Below are positions 8,850 to 19,399 of a stretch of 64,000 nt of DNA, one piece after another. The translations under genes were made by a program, and so were the position numbers. Below the pieces are notes generated by a model, which was not told the origin of the DNA, ran no database searches, and saw only the letters and a list, made by a program, of their open reading frames with translations. Source of the stretch: DATHZQ01 sp963823505. Its GTDB lineage: Bacteria > Actinomycetota > Acidimicrobiia > Spongiisociales > UBA5794. How positions within the stretch are numbered: the stretch's first letter is position 1; every line of letters begins with the position of its first letter. The stretch spans positions 372,001 to 436,000 of the forward strand of contig CAWGLY010000005.1 in assembly GCA_963823505.1 (NCBI GenBank). The letters run 5' to 3'.

Positions 8850-9322
8850 TGGAGATCGCGAGCCGCACTGCCACCTTCGCCGACCTCGACGTGCTCGTGG
8901 AGCTCTACCGGGGTCTGGAGGCGGAACAGACGGCCATCAAGCCCATGTGGCCGCTTGCCGACGGTCTCCCCGAGCCTGTCGCCGACGCCTTTCGGTCGAT
9001 CCTCGCCGATACCGAGTCGCGGCTCGTCCTCGGGACCATCGACGAGGTGCCGCTCGGCTTTGCGTGGTGTCGAAGCGAAGGGCTCCTGCCACAGGCCGGC
9101 AGCGACAGGGTTGCGGTCGTCCGGTTGATTCACACGGTTGAAGCGGCGCGGGGCGTCGGCGTCGGCGACGCCATGATCACCGACCTGCTCACGGACTTCC
9201 GCGGGCGCGGACACAAGCTCTTCGACGCCAGGGTGAGCCCAGGACACCGCCACGCCAAGAACTTCTTCGAAGCCAACGGCTTCTCCGCAAGGCTGATCGT
9301 CATGCACCACGCCGATGACTGA
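8849..9322 (+). CDS. GNAT family N-acetyltransferase
   Basis: A 157-residue protein with GNAT fold signatures: the acetyl-CoA loop region near VEAARGVGVGDAMI (about residues 94-107) and a C-terminal AKNFFEANGF segment typical of the last strand-helix. The ATG at 8849 shares one base with the TGA of ppm1 (TGATG). Substrate unknown. The coupling to ppm1 suggests co-expression but not function. Confidence 0.75.
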   Translation: MEIASRTATFADLDVLVELYRGLEAEQTAIKPMWPLADGLPEPVADAFRSILADTESRLVLGTIDEVPLGFAWCRSEGLLPQAGSDRVAVVRLIHTVEAARGVGVGDAMITDLLTDFRGRGHKLFDARVSPGHRHAKNFFEANGFSARLIVMHHADD

Positions 9323-9350
9323 TGCGGGACCACAGACCGGGTGATGTGAC

Positions 9351-10694
9351 GTGACATCTCCACCTTCAGAAGCGGTCGAGCTCCTCCAGGCGCTGATCCG
9401 GAACGAATGCGTGAACGACGGGACGCCGGACAGCGGCTACGAGCACCGCTCCGTGGCGACCCTGGCGGACTACTTCGGCGTCGCGGGCGAGATCATCGAG
9501 CCCCACCCGGGTCGACAGAGCGTCGTCTATCGCATCCCCGGGCGAGTCCCCGGGGCTCCCAGCCTCACCTTGCTCCCGCACCTCGACGTCGTCCCCGTCA
9601 CCCGCTCCGGGTGGAGCCGCGATCCCTTCGGCGGCGAGATCGTCGATGACTTCGTATGGGGACGCGGTGCAATCGACATGCTCAACCTCACCGCAGCGAT
9701 GGCTGCCGTCTTCAAGGCGTACCTGTCCGGCGAGCGCAGTCCGCTTGCGGGCGACCTCGTCTATGCAGCGGTTGCAGACGAAGAAGCCGGTGGTACCTAC
9801 GGTGCGGAGTGGATCGCCGAGCACCGCCCCGACCTGCTGGACACCGAATACCTCCTGACCGAAATCGCTACTCCGATGGTCGTTCCCGGCGGCGGTCTCC
9901 CCGTGACGGTTGCGGAGAAAGGGCCGGCGTGGCGCATCCTCCGGACCACGGGCACCCCGGGTCACGGGAGCCAGCCGTTTGCGACCGACAACGCATTGGC
10001 GCCCCTGGCGACGGCTATCAGCCGCCTCGCCACCACCCCGACCCCGGTCGTCATCTCAGCCGAGTGGCGGGAGTTCGTGGCGGGAAGCGGTCTGCCCGAC
10101 GAGATCACTGCTCGGTTGGTCGACCCCGATCTGGTCGATGCAGCCGTCGAGGAGCTTGCCCTCGTCGACGTCGGGTTGGCGCGGTGGGCCCACGCCTGTA
10201 CCCACATGACGGTTGCCCCAACGGTCCTTGCTTCAGGAGCGAAGCACAACGTCATCCCCGACGCCGGCGAAGCGCGTGTCGACATTCGCATCACCCCTGG
10301 ACAGGACGAGGTCACCGTGGACGAGCACTTCCGCAAGGTCCTGGGGCCGGAGCTCTACGCAGAGATCGACATCATCCCCGACACGGAGTTTCCGCCGACA
10401 GCATCGGACCTGGCCGGACCGCTCTGGGAGGCGATTGGCGACGCCGCAGCAGCGACGACAGGCAGCCGCCTCAGACTGCCGATGCTGATTCCCGTCACCA
10501 CCGATGCGCGGTTCTTCCGGCACAGGGGCACGCGGGCTTACGGGGTTGGCCTGTTCGACGATCGGATGAGTTTCGGCGAGATGCTCGGTCTGTTCCACGG
10601 GCACGACGAGCGGATTTCACTGGGGAGCATGGAGCGCACCACGGAACTGCTGACCGCCACGATCGAGGCGTTCGGGCGCCGGGTCGAGCCGTAG
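9351..10694 (+). CDS. M20 family metallopeptidase
   Basis: A 447-residue M20/M25/M40-type hydrolase. Metal ligands are visible: His in LLPHLDVVP near residue 79, Asp in WGRGAIDML near 105, and the catalytic Glu pair in ADEEAGG near 142; TPGHGSQP near 200 starts the dimerization domain. Members act as dipeptidases, carboxypeptidases or amidohydrolases in the cytoplasm. GTG start, 28 bases after the GNAT gene. The gene converges on serB across a 42-base gap that contains two copies of AGGTGCCAAG. Confidence 0.87.
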   Translation: MTSPPSEAVELLQALIRNECVNDGTPDSGYEHRSVATLADYFGVAGEIIEPHPGRQSVVYRIPGRVPGAPSLTLLPHLDVVPVTRSGWSRDPFGGEIVDDFVWGRGAIDMLNLTAAMAAVFKAYLSGERSPLAGDLVYAAVADEEAGGTYGAEWIAEHRPDLLDTEYLLTEIATPMVVPGGGLPVTVAEKGPAWRILRTTGTPGHGSQPFATDNALAPLATAISRLATTPTPVVISAEWREFVAGSGLPDEITARLVDPDLVDAAVEELALVDVGLARWAHACTHMTVAPTVLASGAKHNVIPDAGEARVDIRITPGQDEVTVDEHFRKVLGPELYAEIDIIPDTEFPPTASDLAGPLWEAIGDAAAATTGSRLRLPMLIPVTTDARFFRHRGTRAYGVGLFDDRMSFGEMLGLFHGHDERISLGSMERTTELLTATIEAFGRRVEP

Positions 10695-10736
10695 CACCCG
10701 CCCGGCCCGCCAGGTGCCAAGGACAGGTGCCAAGAA

Positions 10737-11930
10737 TCAGCCGCCCCGGATTGGGAACCCCTCAGCGAGATCTGCCGCCTCGATGTCATCCCGCCTGATC
10801 CCGAGCAGGAAGAGGATTGCGTCGAGGTAGGGCACCTTGAGTGTCGTATCCGCCGCGGCGTCGACGATCGGTTTGGCGTTGAAGGCAATGCCCAGCCCTG
10901 CCGCAGACAGCATGTCGAGGTCGTTGCTGCCATCGCCGATGGCGACGGTCTGTTCGAGGGCGATCTCCTCGGCGGCGGCAACCTCGGCGAGAATGTCCGC
11001 CTTGGCGGGACCGTCGATGATGCGGCCCTCGAGGCGGCCCGTCAGCTTCCCGTTCACGATCTCGAGTCGGTTGGCATAGGCAAAGTCGATTCCGAGATGG
11101 GAGCGGATGCGTTCGGCAAAGACATCGAACCCGCCACTGACGATCGCCGTCCGATAGCCGAGGCGGCGCAGCGTTCGGGCGAACGTCCGCGCCCCAGGGG
11201 TCAACCGAATCCGCTCGGCGACGTTCTCCAGCATGGCGATGTCGAGCCCCGCCAGTGTCGCCACTCTGGCTCGTAGCGAGGCGGAGAAGTCGATGTGACC
11301 CGCCATCGCGTCGGAGGTGAGCCTGCGCACCTCGTCACCCACGCCGGCCTGCTCGGCTATCAGGTCGATGACCTCGTCGCGGATGAGCGTCGAATCCATG
11401 TCGATCACGATCAGTCGTTTTGCCCTGCGTGCCAGTCCTTCGTGCTGCACGGCCACGTCCACCTTGTGGTTGCTCGAAGCCATGAGCAACTCGCCACGCA
11501 GCTTCTCCATCTGCCCGCCGACCACGAGGAGCTCGTAGCTGATCACCGGGTAGGTGGACAGCCGGCTGATGCGTTCGATGTTGCCCCCTCCGGCCACGAT
11601 GGCGTCTGCGATTCCTGCGAGTGCGGTCGGCGACAGCTCCTCGCCGATGACCGTCACCGCAAAGCGACGGGGCGCAGGCGTGTGCTCCGGCGGATCGACC
11701 ACCTCGAAGTCGATGTGGACGTCGCGCTCCCACCCGAAGAACAGCAGGTCCTTGAGGGGCGGACGGGCATCGTCGATCCCGACGAGAAGGCCGAGATTGA
11801 GCCGATCGGTGACGACCACCTGCTCCATGTCGAATACCTCTGCGCCGCATTCGGCAAGGATGTGCAGGATCCCGGCCGTGATACCCGGACGGTCCATACC
11901 CGTGACCCTGACGAGGACAGTCTGACTCAC
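10737..11930 (-). CDS. serB: Phosphoserine phosphatase with tandem ACT domains (SerB2-like)
   Basis: A 397-residue protein that removes phosphate from phosphoserine in the last step of serine synthesis. Residues 1-85 and about 90-165 form two ACT-like domains (VTGMDRPGITAG and a second repeat), then a HAD phosphatase domain with nucleophile motif IDMDST near 190, SGGFDVF near 280 and GDGSNDLDML near 345. The layout and length match mycobacterial SerB2. The GTG at 11930 is chosen because it begins the first ACT strand; a longer reading would cross the divergent gene. Confidence 0.93.
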   Translation of the reverse strand: MSQTVLVRVTGMDRPGITAGILHILAECGAEVFDMEQVVVTDRLNLGLLVGIDDARPPLKDLLFFGWERDVHIDFEVVDPPEHTPAPRRFAVTVIGEELSPTALAGIADAIVAGGGNIERISRLSTYPVISYELLVVGGQMEKLRGELLMASSNHKVDVAVQHEGLARRAKRLIVIDMDSTLIRDEVIDLIAEQAGVGDEVRRLTSDAMAGHIDFSASLRARVATLAGLDIAMLENVAERIRLTPGARTFARTLRRLGYRTAIVSGGFDVFAERIRSHLGIDFAYANRLEIVNGKLTGRLEGRIIDGPAKADILAEVAAAEEIALEQTVAIGDGSNDLDMLSAAGLGIAFNAKPIVDAAADTTLKVPYLDAILFLLGIRRDDIEAADLAEGFPIRGG

Positions 11931-11988
11931 CGGGTCCTCCCCGCTGCTACGTTTCCCGTCCCGACGAGTTGTAGTGGGTAGGGCAGAG

Positions 11989-12759
11989 ATGGGCAATTCC
12001 TTGACCGTGGTGTGCGACCTCGATGGCGTGCTCTTCCGCGGCCCCCAGCCCGTTCCGGGAGCAGGAGTGGCGTTGCAGCGGCTCTCCGCCATGGGTTGCC
12101 AGCTCCTGTATGCCACGAACAACTCGACGAGGACGGCGGCAGAAGTGGCGGCGACCATCACAGAACGCACCGGGCACCGGGTGAGCCCTGGCGACGTGGT
12201 CACCTCCGGGATGGCCACGGCACACCACTTGCGGGGGTCGGTCACCACGGCGTTCGTGATCGGGGGTGCGGGGCTGCCACCAACGCTGCAGCACGCCGGC
12301 ATCGAGGTGGTGGAGGGCGACGCCGTGTCGGTTGATGCGGTCGTGGTTGGCCTCGATCGCGACCTCAGCTACGGAAAGCTGGCAACAGCGTGCCTTGCGG
12401 TGCGGGCAGGGGCGCGGCTGGTGGCGACCAATGCCGACCCGACGTTCCCCAGTCCTCGTGGTCTCGTTCCAGGAGCGGGCTCCCTCGTCGCTGCCGTCGA
12501 GCGGGCGACGGGCCGTGAGGCCGAGGTCTGCGGCAAACCCCACGAGCCCATGGCCCATCTGGTCACCGAGCTTGCGGAGCACGATCAGATCGTCATGATC
12601 GGCGATCGTATCGAAACCGACATCAGGTTCGGTATTGCCAACGGCTGGCGAACCGTCCTGGTGCTCACCGGCGTCGCAACTGCGGCCGAGGGAGCCGCTT
12701 CGGGCGCAGACGATGTGCTGGTTTCGATTGCCGAGCTCCCCGGCCTTCTCACGGGCTGA
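11989..12759 (+). CDS. HAD-IIA (NagD/PGP-like) phosphatase
   Basis: A 256-residue HAD phosphatase. Motif I is VCDLDGVLF near residue 8, motif II is ATNNSTRT near 40, motif III/IV is CGKPHEPM near 180 and MIGDRIETDI near 200, with a C2-type cap between. It corresponds by position to the phosphatase preceding tlyA in mycobacteria. Natural substrate unknown; relatives act on sugar phosphates, glycerol phosphate or phosphoglycolate. ATG at 11989 preferred; a GTG at 11974 is also in frame. Confidence 0.85.
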   Translation: MGNSLTVVCDLDGVLFRGPQPVPGAGVALQRLSAMGCQLLYATNNSTRTAAEVAATITERTGHRVSPGDVVTSGMATAHHLRGSVTTAFVIGGAGLPPTLQHAGIEVVEGDAVSVDAVVVGLDRDLSYGKLATACLAVRAGARLVATNADPTFPSPRGLVPGAGSLVAAVERATGREAEVCGKPHEPMAHLVTELAEHDQIVMIGDRIETDIRFGIANGWRTVLVLTGVATAAEGAASGADDVLVSIAELPGLLTG

Positions 12760-12891
12760 GCCGGCTACGAGGCCGCGCGGACAGGGCCGGCAGCCGTCTC
12801 GCCGGACGAAGAGTGTTGTCCGCTCAGAAGAGACTGAGGGCGAACTCCCAGGCACTCGAGGAGTTCCCAGAGTTGCGAATCGGCTGAGTCT

Positions 12892-13641
12892 CTACACGCG
12901 GCGTTCCGTCCGGCGGAAGGTCCCACCAGGACTGTGGAGGCTGCCGACACGGCGAAGCAGTGACTGGCGCAGCGGCATCGTGATCAGGATGCCGGCCGCA
13001 AACCCGCCGACGTGCGCATGCCATGCAACGGCTTCGTCCTGTACGCCGAATTGACTGAAGAACCAGATGCCGAGGAAGAACAGCGCGGGAATGGGAACAT
13101 AGATGAAGAAGAACCACGACAAGACCCGGTGGGTTGGGAACAGCACCAGGTAGGCGCCGAGCACCCCTGCTATCGCCCCCGAGGCACCCACGAGCGGGGA
13201 AGTGGATGCCGGGTTGAAGATGACGAATGCCGCTGTGGCCGCGATGCCCGTCACGACGTAGAAAGCCAAGTAGGGCACGGAACCGAAAGCCTCTTCGACG
13301 TTGTTGCCGAAGATCCACAAGAACCACATGTTGCTGAGGAGATGAAAGATGCCGCCGTGGAGGAACATCGAGAGGAGCCCTGCCAGATACACGTTCTTGT
13401 CGGGGAAGAACCCGGCCGCCCCGTCGTTGCGGCACACATCGGTGTTGATCTCATCGAGCGACAGTGGCTCACGGGTGGTCAGCTCACACGCAATGGCGGC
13501 GTTCTCGTAGGCAAACTCGGTTGCCTCCCGGCCGGTCCCCGACGGCTGCCAGAAGAAGAACACGGCGATGTTGGCTGCGATCAGGGCGACGGTGACGATC
13601 GGCCTGATGCGCGTTGGGTTGAGATCGCGGATCGGGAACAA
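12892..13641 (-). CDS. Rhomboid family intramembrane serine protease
   Basis: A 249-residue membrane protein with about six helices. The catalytic serine is in GASGAIAG near residue 152 and the catalytic histidine in WHAHVGGFAAG near 210; the conserved HGGIFHLLSNMW of helix 2 is near 95. Rhomboids cleave substrate helices within the membrane. It is transcribed leftward and sits between the HAD phosphatase and the small gene that are neighbours in mycobacteria, so it looks like an insertion in a conserved order. Confidence 0.92.
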   Translation of the reverse strand: MFPIRDLNPTRIRPIVTVALIAANIAVFFFWQPSGTGREATEFAYENAAIACELTTREPLSLDEINTDVCRNDGAAGFFPDKNVYLAGLLSMFLHGGIFHLLSNMWFLWIFGNNVEEAFGSVPYLAFYVVTGIAATAAFVIFNPASTSPLVGASGAIAGVLGAYLVLFPTHRVLSWFFFIYVPIPALFFLGIWFFSQFGVQDEAVAWHAHVGGFAAGILITMPLRQSLLRRVGSLHSPGGTFRRTERRV

Positions 13642-13671
13642 AGCTCGGTCCTGTCACCCAGGGAGGCGATA

Positions 13672-13851
13672 ATGGTCGATATGGATACTACGCAGCCCGT
13701 CGTCCCTGAACCCGAGCCGGCCATCGATGCCGCCACATCGGCTGATCTCGCCGCATTGGAGGCGGCCGATCCCGCCGATGCGGCGGCCATTGCAGAGCGG
13801 TTGGCGGCCAACCTCTCGGCCGAGTTGGACGAACCTGGAGCCGAACACTGA
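13672..13851 (+). CDS. Small conserved hypothetical protein upstream of tlyA
   Basis: A 59-residue acidic, Ala-rich protein with no cysteines and no membrane segment; the C-terminal half is likely helical. A GGGAGG ribosome-binding site lies 5-10 bases before the ATG. A similarly small gene occupies the place between the phosphatase and tlyA in mycobacteria. Its TGA overlaps a CTG that may start tlyA, suggesting translational coupling. Function unknown. Confidence 0.65.
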   Translation: MVDMDTTQPVVPEPEPAIDAATSADLAALEAADPADAAAIAERLAANLSAELDEPGAEH

Positions 13852-14624
13852 CGCACCGTCTCGATGTCGAGCTGGTGCGGAGGCAATTGGTGCCTTCTCG
13901 CTCGGCGGCCCACCGCGCCATCCTCGATGGGCGGGTGACGGTTGTCGGGATCGCCGAGCCACGGCCGTCGACCAGAGTCGCCGAGCTCGCGGAGGTCTTC
14001 GTGGAAGAAGCGGCCACCCGGTTCGTAGGCAGGGGAGGCCACAAGCTGGAGGCGGCGCTTCAAACCTTCGGTGTTCCGGTCGCGGGCCGCACCGCGCTCG
14101 ACATCGGGTCCTCGACCGGAGGGTTCACGGACTGCCTGCTGCAACACGGAGCAACGGCGGTGGTCTCCGTCGACGTCGGCACCGGCCAGCTCCATCACGA
14201 CCTGAGGCGTGACGGCAGGGTCACCTCGCACGAGCAGACGGACATCCGGGACGTTGCTCCTGCGGACATCGGCGCCCCGTTTGAAGTGATCGTCGCTGAC
14301 GTCTCGTTCCTGGCGCTCTCGCGCTTGGCGCCCACCGTGGCCGCTTTTGGGGATGCCACAACGGACTACATCATGCTGGTGAAACCCCAATTCGAAGCCG
14401 GGCCGGGGGCGACGACAAAACGTGGGGTTGTCGTCGATCCGGAGCTGCGAGAGCAATCGGTCCGGTCCGTGCAGGCGGCGTTCGCCGCGATGCAGATAGA
14501 GGTTGCGGGGACAATGGTCTCACCCGTGAGCGGCGCTGCCGGCAACACCGAATTTCTGCTGTGGCTGCGATCCGGGGATGCGCCACGGGCGGTCCCCGCG
14601 GGGAAGGGCGCCGACCTTGGCTGA
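13848..14624 (+). CDS. tlyA: TlyA-type rRNA 2'-O-methyltransferase
   Basis: An S4 domain (about residues 1-60) followed by a Rossmann methyltransferase: GRGGHKLEAAL near 60, SAM-binding DIGSSTGGFTD near 80, VADVSF near 145 and LVKPQFE near 180, giving the K-D-K catalytic pattern. TlyA methylates 16S and 23S rRNA and in mycobacteria affects capreomycin action. The first canonical start is a GTG at 13875, but the conserved S4 beginning (RLDVELVRR) lies upstream of it. The only plausible earlier start is CTG at 13848, which overlaps the upstream TGA as CTGA. I therefore call 13848, with the GTG as alternative. Confidence 0.9.
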   Translation: MTHRLDVELVRRQLVPSRSAAHRAILDGRVTVVGIAEPRPSTRVAELAEVFVEEAATRFVGRGGHKLEAALQTFGVPVAGRTALDIGSSTGGFTDCLLQHGATAVVSVDVGTGQLHHDLRRDGRVTSHEQTDIRDVAPADIGAPFEVIVADVSFLALSRLAPTVAAFGDATTDYIMLVKPQFEAGPGATTKRGVVVDPELREQSVRSVQAAFAAMQIEVAGTMVSPVSGAAGNTEFLLWLRSGDAPRAVPAGKGADLG

Positions 14625-15426
14625 CGCACGTGCCCTCCGGCTCGGGCTGGTCACCAGCCGGCACGCTGACGCCACCGCGGTGGCCAACAAGCTCGATGCG
14701 GCCGCCGTGGCCCGCGGCCTGTCGACCACGCCGACCAACATCAGCACACGGGCGGAAGTGGACATCGTGGTCGGCATCGGTGGCGACGGCACGCTGCTCG
14801 AAGCAGCACAGATCGCACATGCGGCCGACCTCCCGGTCGTGGGCGTCAACCTGGGCACCGTTGGCTACCTGACCGAGTTCGAGCCCGAAGAGCTCGACCT
14901 CCTCCTCGACACGCTGGAACGACATCCCCGCCCTGAGCGGGGGCGCATGACGGTGCGGGCAGAGACGCCCGACGGGCGGGTGTGGCACGGTATCAACGAT
15001 GTCGTCCTGGAGAAGGTGGTCAGCCAGCGCATCGTCCGCATGGCCGTGACCATCGACGGCGAATACTTCACCACGTACCGGGCCGACGGCATCATCGTGG
15101 CCACCCCGCTCGGTTCGACCGCCTACTCGCTCTCGGTGGGCGGCCCTGTGCTGGCGCCCGAGCTGGAGGCGCTCGTCATGAGCCCGGTGGCGCCCCACAG
15201 CCTCCTGTCGCGTTCCATCGTCATGTCGCCGGACACCGTCATCGAGTTCAGGGTCGCGAGCGACCGTTCGGCACGCATCAACCTCGATGGTCGCGAGGCG
15301 TGTGTGCTCCAGGCCGGCGATACCTTGACCGTCCAAAAGGGGATGCGGCCGGTACGGTTCGTCTCGTTGGGCACCCACCCTTTCCCGCAGGGCGTGCGCA
15401 AGCAGTTTGGACTCGACCATGCTTGA
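14617..15426 (+). CDS. nadK: NAD kinase
   Basis: About 269 residues. The nucleotide motif GIGGDGTLLEAA lies near residue 50, GVNLGTVGYLTEF near 75, NDVVLEK near 130 and the long conserved TPLGSTAYSLSVGGP near 165. It phosphorylates NAD to NADP. The TTG at 14617 has a GGGAAGGG box 7-10 bases upstream and begins next to the fold; an in-frame ATG at 14578 would overlap tlyA by 47 bases and is less likely. Sits between tlyA and recN as in mycobacteria. Confidence 0.93.
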   Translation: MADARALRLGLVTSRHADATAVANKLDAAAVARGLSTTPTNISTRAEVDIVVGIGGDGTLLEAAQIAHAADLPVVGVNLGTVGYLTEFEPEELDLLLDTLERHPRPERGRMTVRAETPDGRVWHGINDVVLEKVVSQRIVRMAVTIDGEYFTTYRADGIIVATPLGSTAYSLSVGGPVLAPELEALVMSPVAPHSLLSRSIVMSPDTVIEFRVASDRSARINLDGREACVLQAGDTLTVQKGMRPVRFVSLGTHPFPQGVRKQFGLDHA

Positions 15427-17032
15427 GGAGCTGCTGGTCGGCAACCTCGGCATCATCGAGGACGCACATCTCGAGCTGGGCCAGGGACTGGTGGTCGTCA
15501 CCGGGGAGACGGGCACGGGCAAGACCATGCTGCTCGGAGCGCTCCGCCTCCTTCTCGGTGGTGCAGCCCGGCGCGATCTCGTCGGACCATCGGGTGATGA
15601 GGCCACGGTGCAGGCGAGGTTCGCTCTCGACGGTGAGGACGTCCTCGTCGCCAGGCGGCTGAGCAAGCAAGGACGCTCCAAGGCCTACCTCGACGGCATC
15701 ATGGCGCCGCTCAAGGCCCTCGAAGAGCGGACTGCAGGTGTCGTCGAGCTCGTTGCCCAGCACGACCATCTCCGCCTGACGCAGACGTCTGAGGTGCGGC
15801 GGATGCTGGATGCGACCCTCGACGCAAAAGGCCGGACTGCGCTCACCGCGTACCAAGAGGCCTGGACGACGCTGCGCGAGCTAGAAGCCCGCCGTGCCGA
15901 GCTCGGTGGCGACAGGCGAGCCCTCGAGCGGGAGCTGGAGATCGCTCGCCACCAGGCCGACGAGATCGATGCCGCAGGGTTTGAGCCGGGTGACGATCAA
16001 GCCTTGGCGATCAAGGCCGCACGGTTGCGCAACGCACAGGCGATCATCGAGAGCCTCGATCAGGCAGCAACGGATCTGGGGCCGGAGATGATCGAGTCTG
16101 CCATGGACAGGGCGGTCATCGCCCTGACCAGAGCCGCAGGCCTCGACGCGTCGCTGCAGCCGCTGCTCGATCAAGCGGTGGAGATCGCCACCCTCCTTGC
16201 AGAAGTTGGCGGCGACATCGGCCGAGTGGCGGCGGACGTGGCGGCGGAGCCGGACGAGCTCGACACCATCGAGTCGCAGTTGGCACTCCTCGGGGATCTC
16301 AGGCGGAAGTACGGGGCAACGCTCGATGAGGTGCTGTCGTTCGGCGCCGAGGCCGCAACGCGCGCAGGCGCCCTCCACAGCTTGCTGGACGAATCGGTCG
16401 ATCTCGACAGCCGCATCGCCGCGGCCGAAGCGTCGGTCACTGCCGCAGGCGAGGTATTGGGCAGCACACGAGTTGCCGCGGGGGAGAGGATTGCTGCCGA
16501 GGCCGTGGGGCATCTTCGGGACTTGGGGTTCTCCGACCCGACCGTCGAGTTCCACTTCGCCGAAGTGCCGCCCGGTGCTTCGGGGACGCAGCGGGTCCAG
16601 CTCATGTTTGCGTCGGATCGCCAGCTCGATGCCGGTCCCGTCGCCCGGATCGCCTCCGGTGGCGAGTTGAGCCGGCTCGTACTGGCGCTGCGTCTGGCTG
16701 CCGACACCGGAGATGCGGTTGTCGCTGCGTTCGACGAGATCGACGCAGGCGTCGGAGGAGCGGTGGCGCTCGAGCTCGGCAAGAAACTGGCAGGACTGGC
16801 CACGCAACGTCAAGTGCTGTGTGTCACCCACCTCCCTCAGATCGCCGCGTTTGCTTCGACTCACTTCGTCGTCGAGCGGGTCGACGGACGGGCATCCGTC
16901 CGCAGAGTTGATGGCGTGGAGCGTCTCGAGGAACTGAGCAGGATGCTGGCCGGTATGCCCGAGTCCGAGTTGGGTAGGGAGCATGCCGCGGAGCTGCTCG
17001 CCGCCGCAGCAGCAGCGGCCGCGGGCGATTGA
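15419..17032 (+). CDS. recN: DNA repair protein RecN
   Basis: A 537-residue SMC-like ATPase. Walker A is GETGTGKT near residue 30; the central region is a long coiled coil with heptad-rich Ala/Glu/Leu; the ABC signature ASGGELSRL is near 418 and Walker B AAFDEIDAGVGG near 440. RecN binds DNA ends and supports double-strand-break repair. The ATG at 15419 overlaps the nadK stop by eight bases. The C-terminus ends in an Ala run. Confidence 0.95.
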   Translation: MLEELLVGNLGIIEDAHLELGQGLVVVTGETGTGKTMLLGALRLLLGGAARRDLVGPSGDEATVQARFALDGEDVLVARRLSKQGRSKAYLDGIMAPLKALEERTAGVVELVAQHDHLRLTQTSEVRRMLDATLDAKGRTALTAYQEAWTTLRELEARRAELGGDRRALERELEIARHQADEIDAAGFEPGDDQALAIKAARLRNAQAIIESLDQAATDLGPEMIESAMDRAVIALTRAAGLDASLQPLLDQAVEIATLLAEVGGDIGRVAADVAAEPDELDTIESQLALLGDLRRKYGATLDEVLSFGAEAATRAGALHSLLDESVDLDSRIAAAEASVTAAGEVLGSTRVAAGERIAAEAVGHLRDLGFSDPTVEFHFAEVPPGASGTQRVQLMFASDRQLDAGPVARIASGGELSRLVLALRLAADTGDAVVAAFDEIDAGVGGAVALELGKKLAGLATQRQVLCVTHLPQIAAFASTHFVVERVDGRASVRRVDGVERLEELSRMLAGMPESELGREHAAELLAAAAAAAAGD

Positions 17033-17197
17033 CGGGCCGGGTCAGGTGCCGGTGTTATGCTGCGGCCTTCCGAGGAGGGCGCAGAACCGAGCCATGGCGT
17101 TTGCCGGCGATTTCGATTTGCACCACGGGACGGGCCAGGAGCCCTGCGTCCCGGCATCGGGCTCCCCCTTCTTCACGAGCTGGGTAGGAGTGGTGCG

Positions 17198-18850
<1,653 letters not shown>

Positions 18851-18853
18851 GTC

Positions 18854-19399
18854 GTGAGCGAGCCTGCCGAGTTCCAGATTCGCGACGCCCGAGTTGTTCA
18901 CGAGAGCGGCTTCCTGCGCCTCGAAGAGCTCGACGTTGCCGCCCCGGACGGCAGCCGCCTGCTGCGACACGTCGTGCGCCATCCTGGCGCGGTTGCCGTC
19001 GTGGCGGTGGTCGGCGACGAGGTGGCGCTGATCCGCCAGTACCGGGCACCGGTCGATGAGTACCTGCTCGAGCTCCCGGCGGGGAAGCTCGACGTGCCCG
19101 GCGAAGCTCGAGCCGCGACGGCGGCCCGGGAACTCGAAGAAGAGGTTGGGCTGCGGCCCGGTCGCCTCGTTGAGCTGGCGTCGTTCTACACAGGCCCAGG
19201 CTTCACCGACGAGTACATGACGGTGTTTCTCGCCACGGAATGCGTCGCCGTTCCGATGGCGCCGCACGGCCTCGAGGAACAGCACGCCGAGATCGTGCGG
19301 ATCCCCGTGGTCGACCTGCCTGCGCTGCTGTCATCCGGCGAAGTGCGTGACGCCAAGACGCTGGCCGGGTTGCTGGCATATCTGCATCAGGCCCGATGA
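18854..19399 (+). CDS. Nudix hydrolase, ADP-ribose pyrophosphatase type
   Basis: A 181-residue protein. The Nudix box G(x5)E(x7)REUxEExGU is complete near residues 77-100 (GEARAATAARELEEEVGL segment), and LIRQYRAPV upstream is typical of ADP-ribose pyrophosphatases. It would hydrolyse ADP-ribose or related nucleoside diphosphates. GTG start three bases after pyrG; the stop overlaps xerD by four bases. The order pyrG-nudix-xerD is conserved in mycobacteria. Confidence 0.88.
   Translation: MSEPAEFQIRDARVVHESGFLRLEELDVAAPDGSRLLRHVVRHPGAVAVVAVVGDEVALIRQYRAPVDEYLLELPAGKLDVPGEARAATAARELEEEVGLRPGRLVELASFYTGPGFTDEYMTVFLATECVAVPMAPHGLEEQHAEIVRIPVVDLPALLSSGEVRDAKTLAGLLAYLHQAR

Noticed and set aside
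14371..15681. 436-codon leftward open frame
   Set aside because: Antisense to tlyA, nadK and recN; composition and lack of motifs mark it as a shadow.
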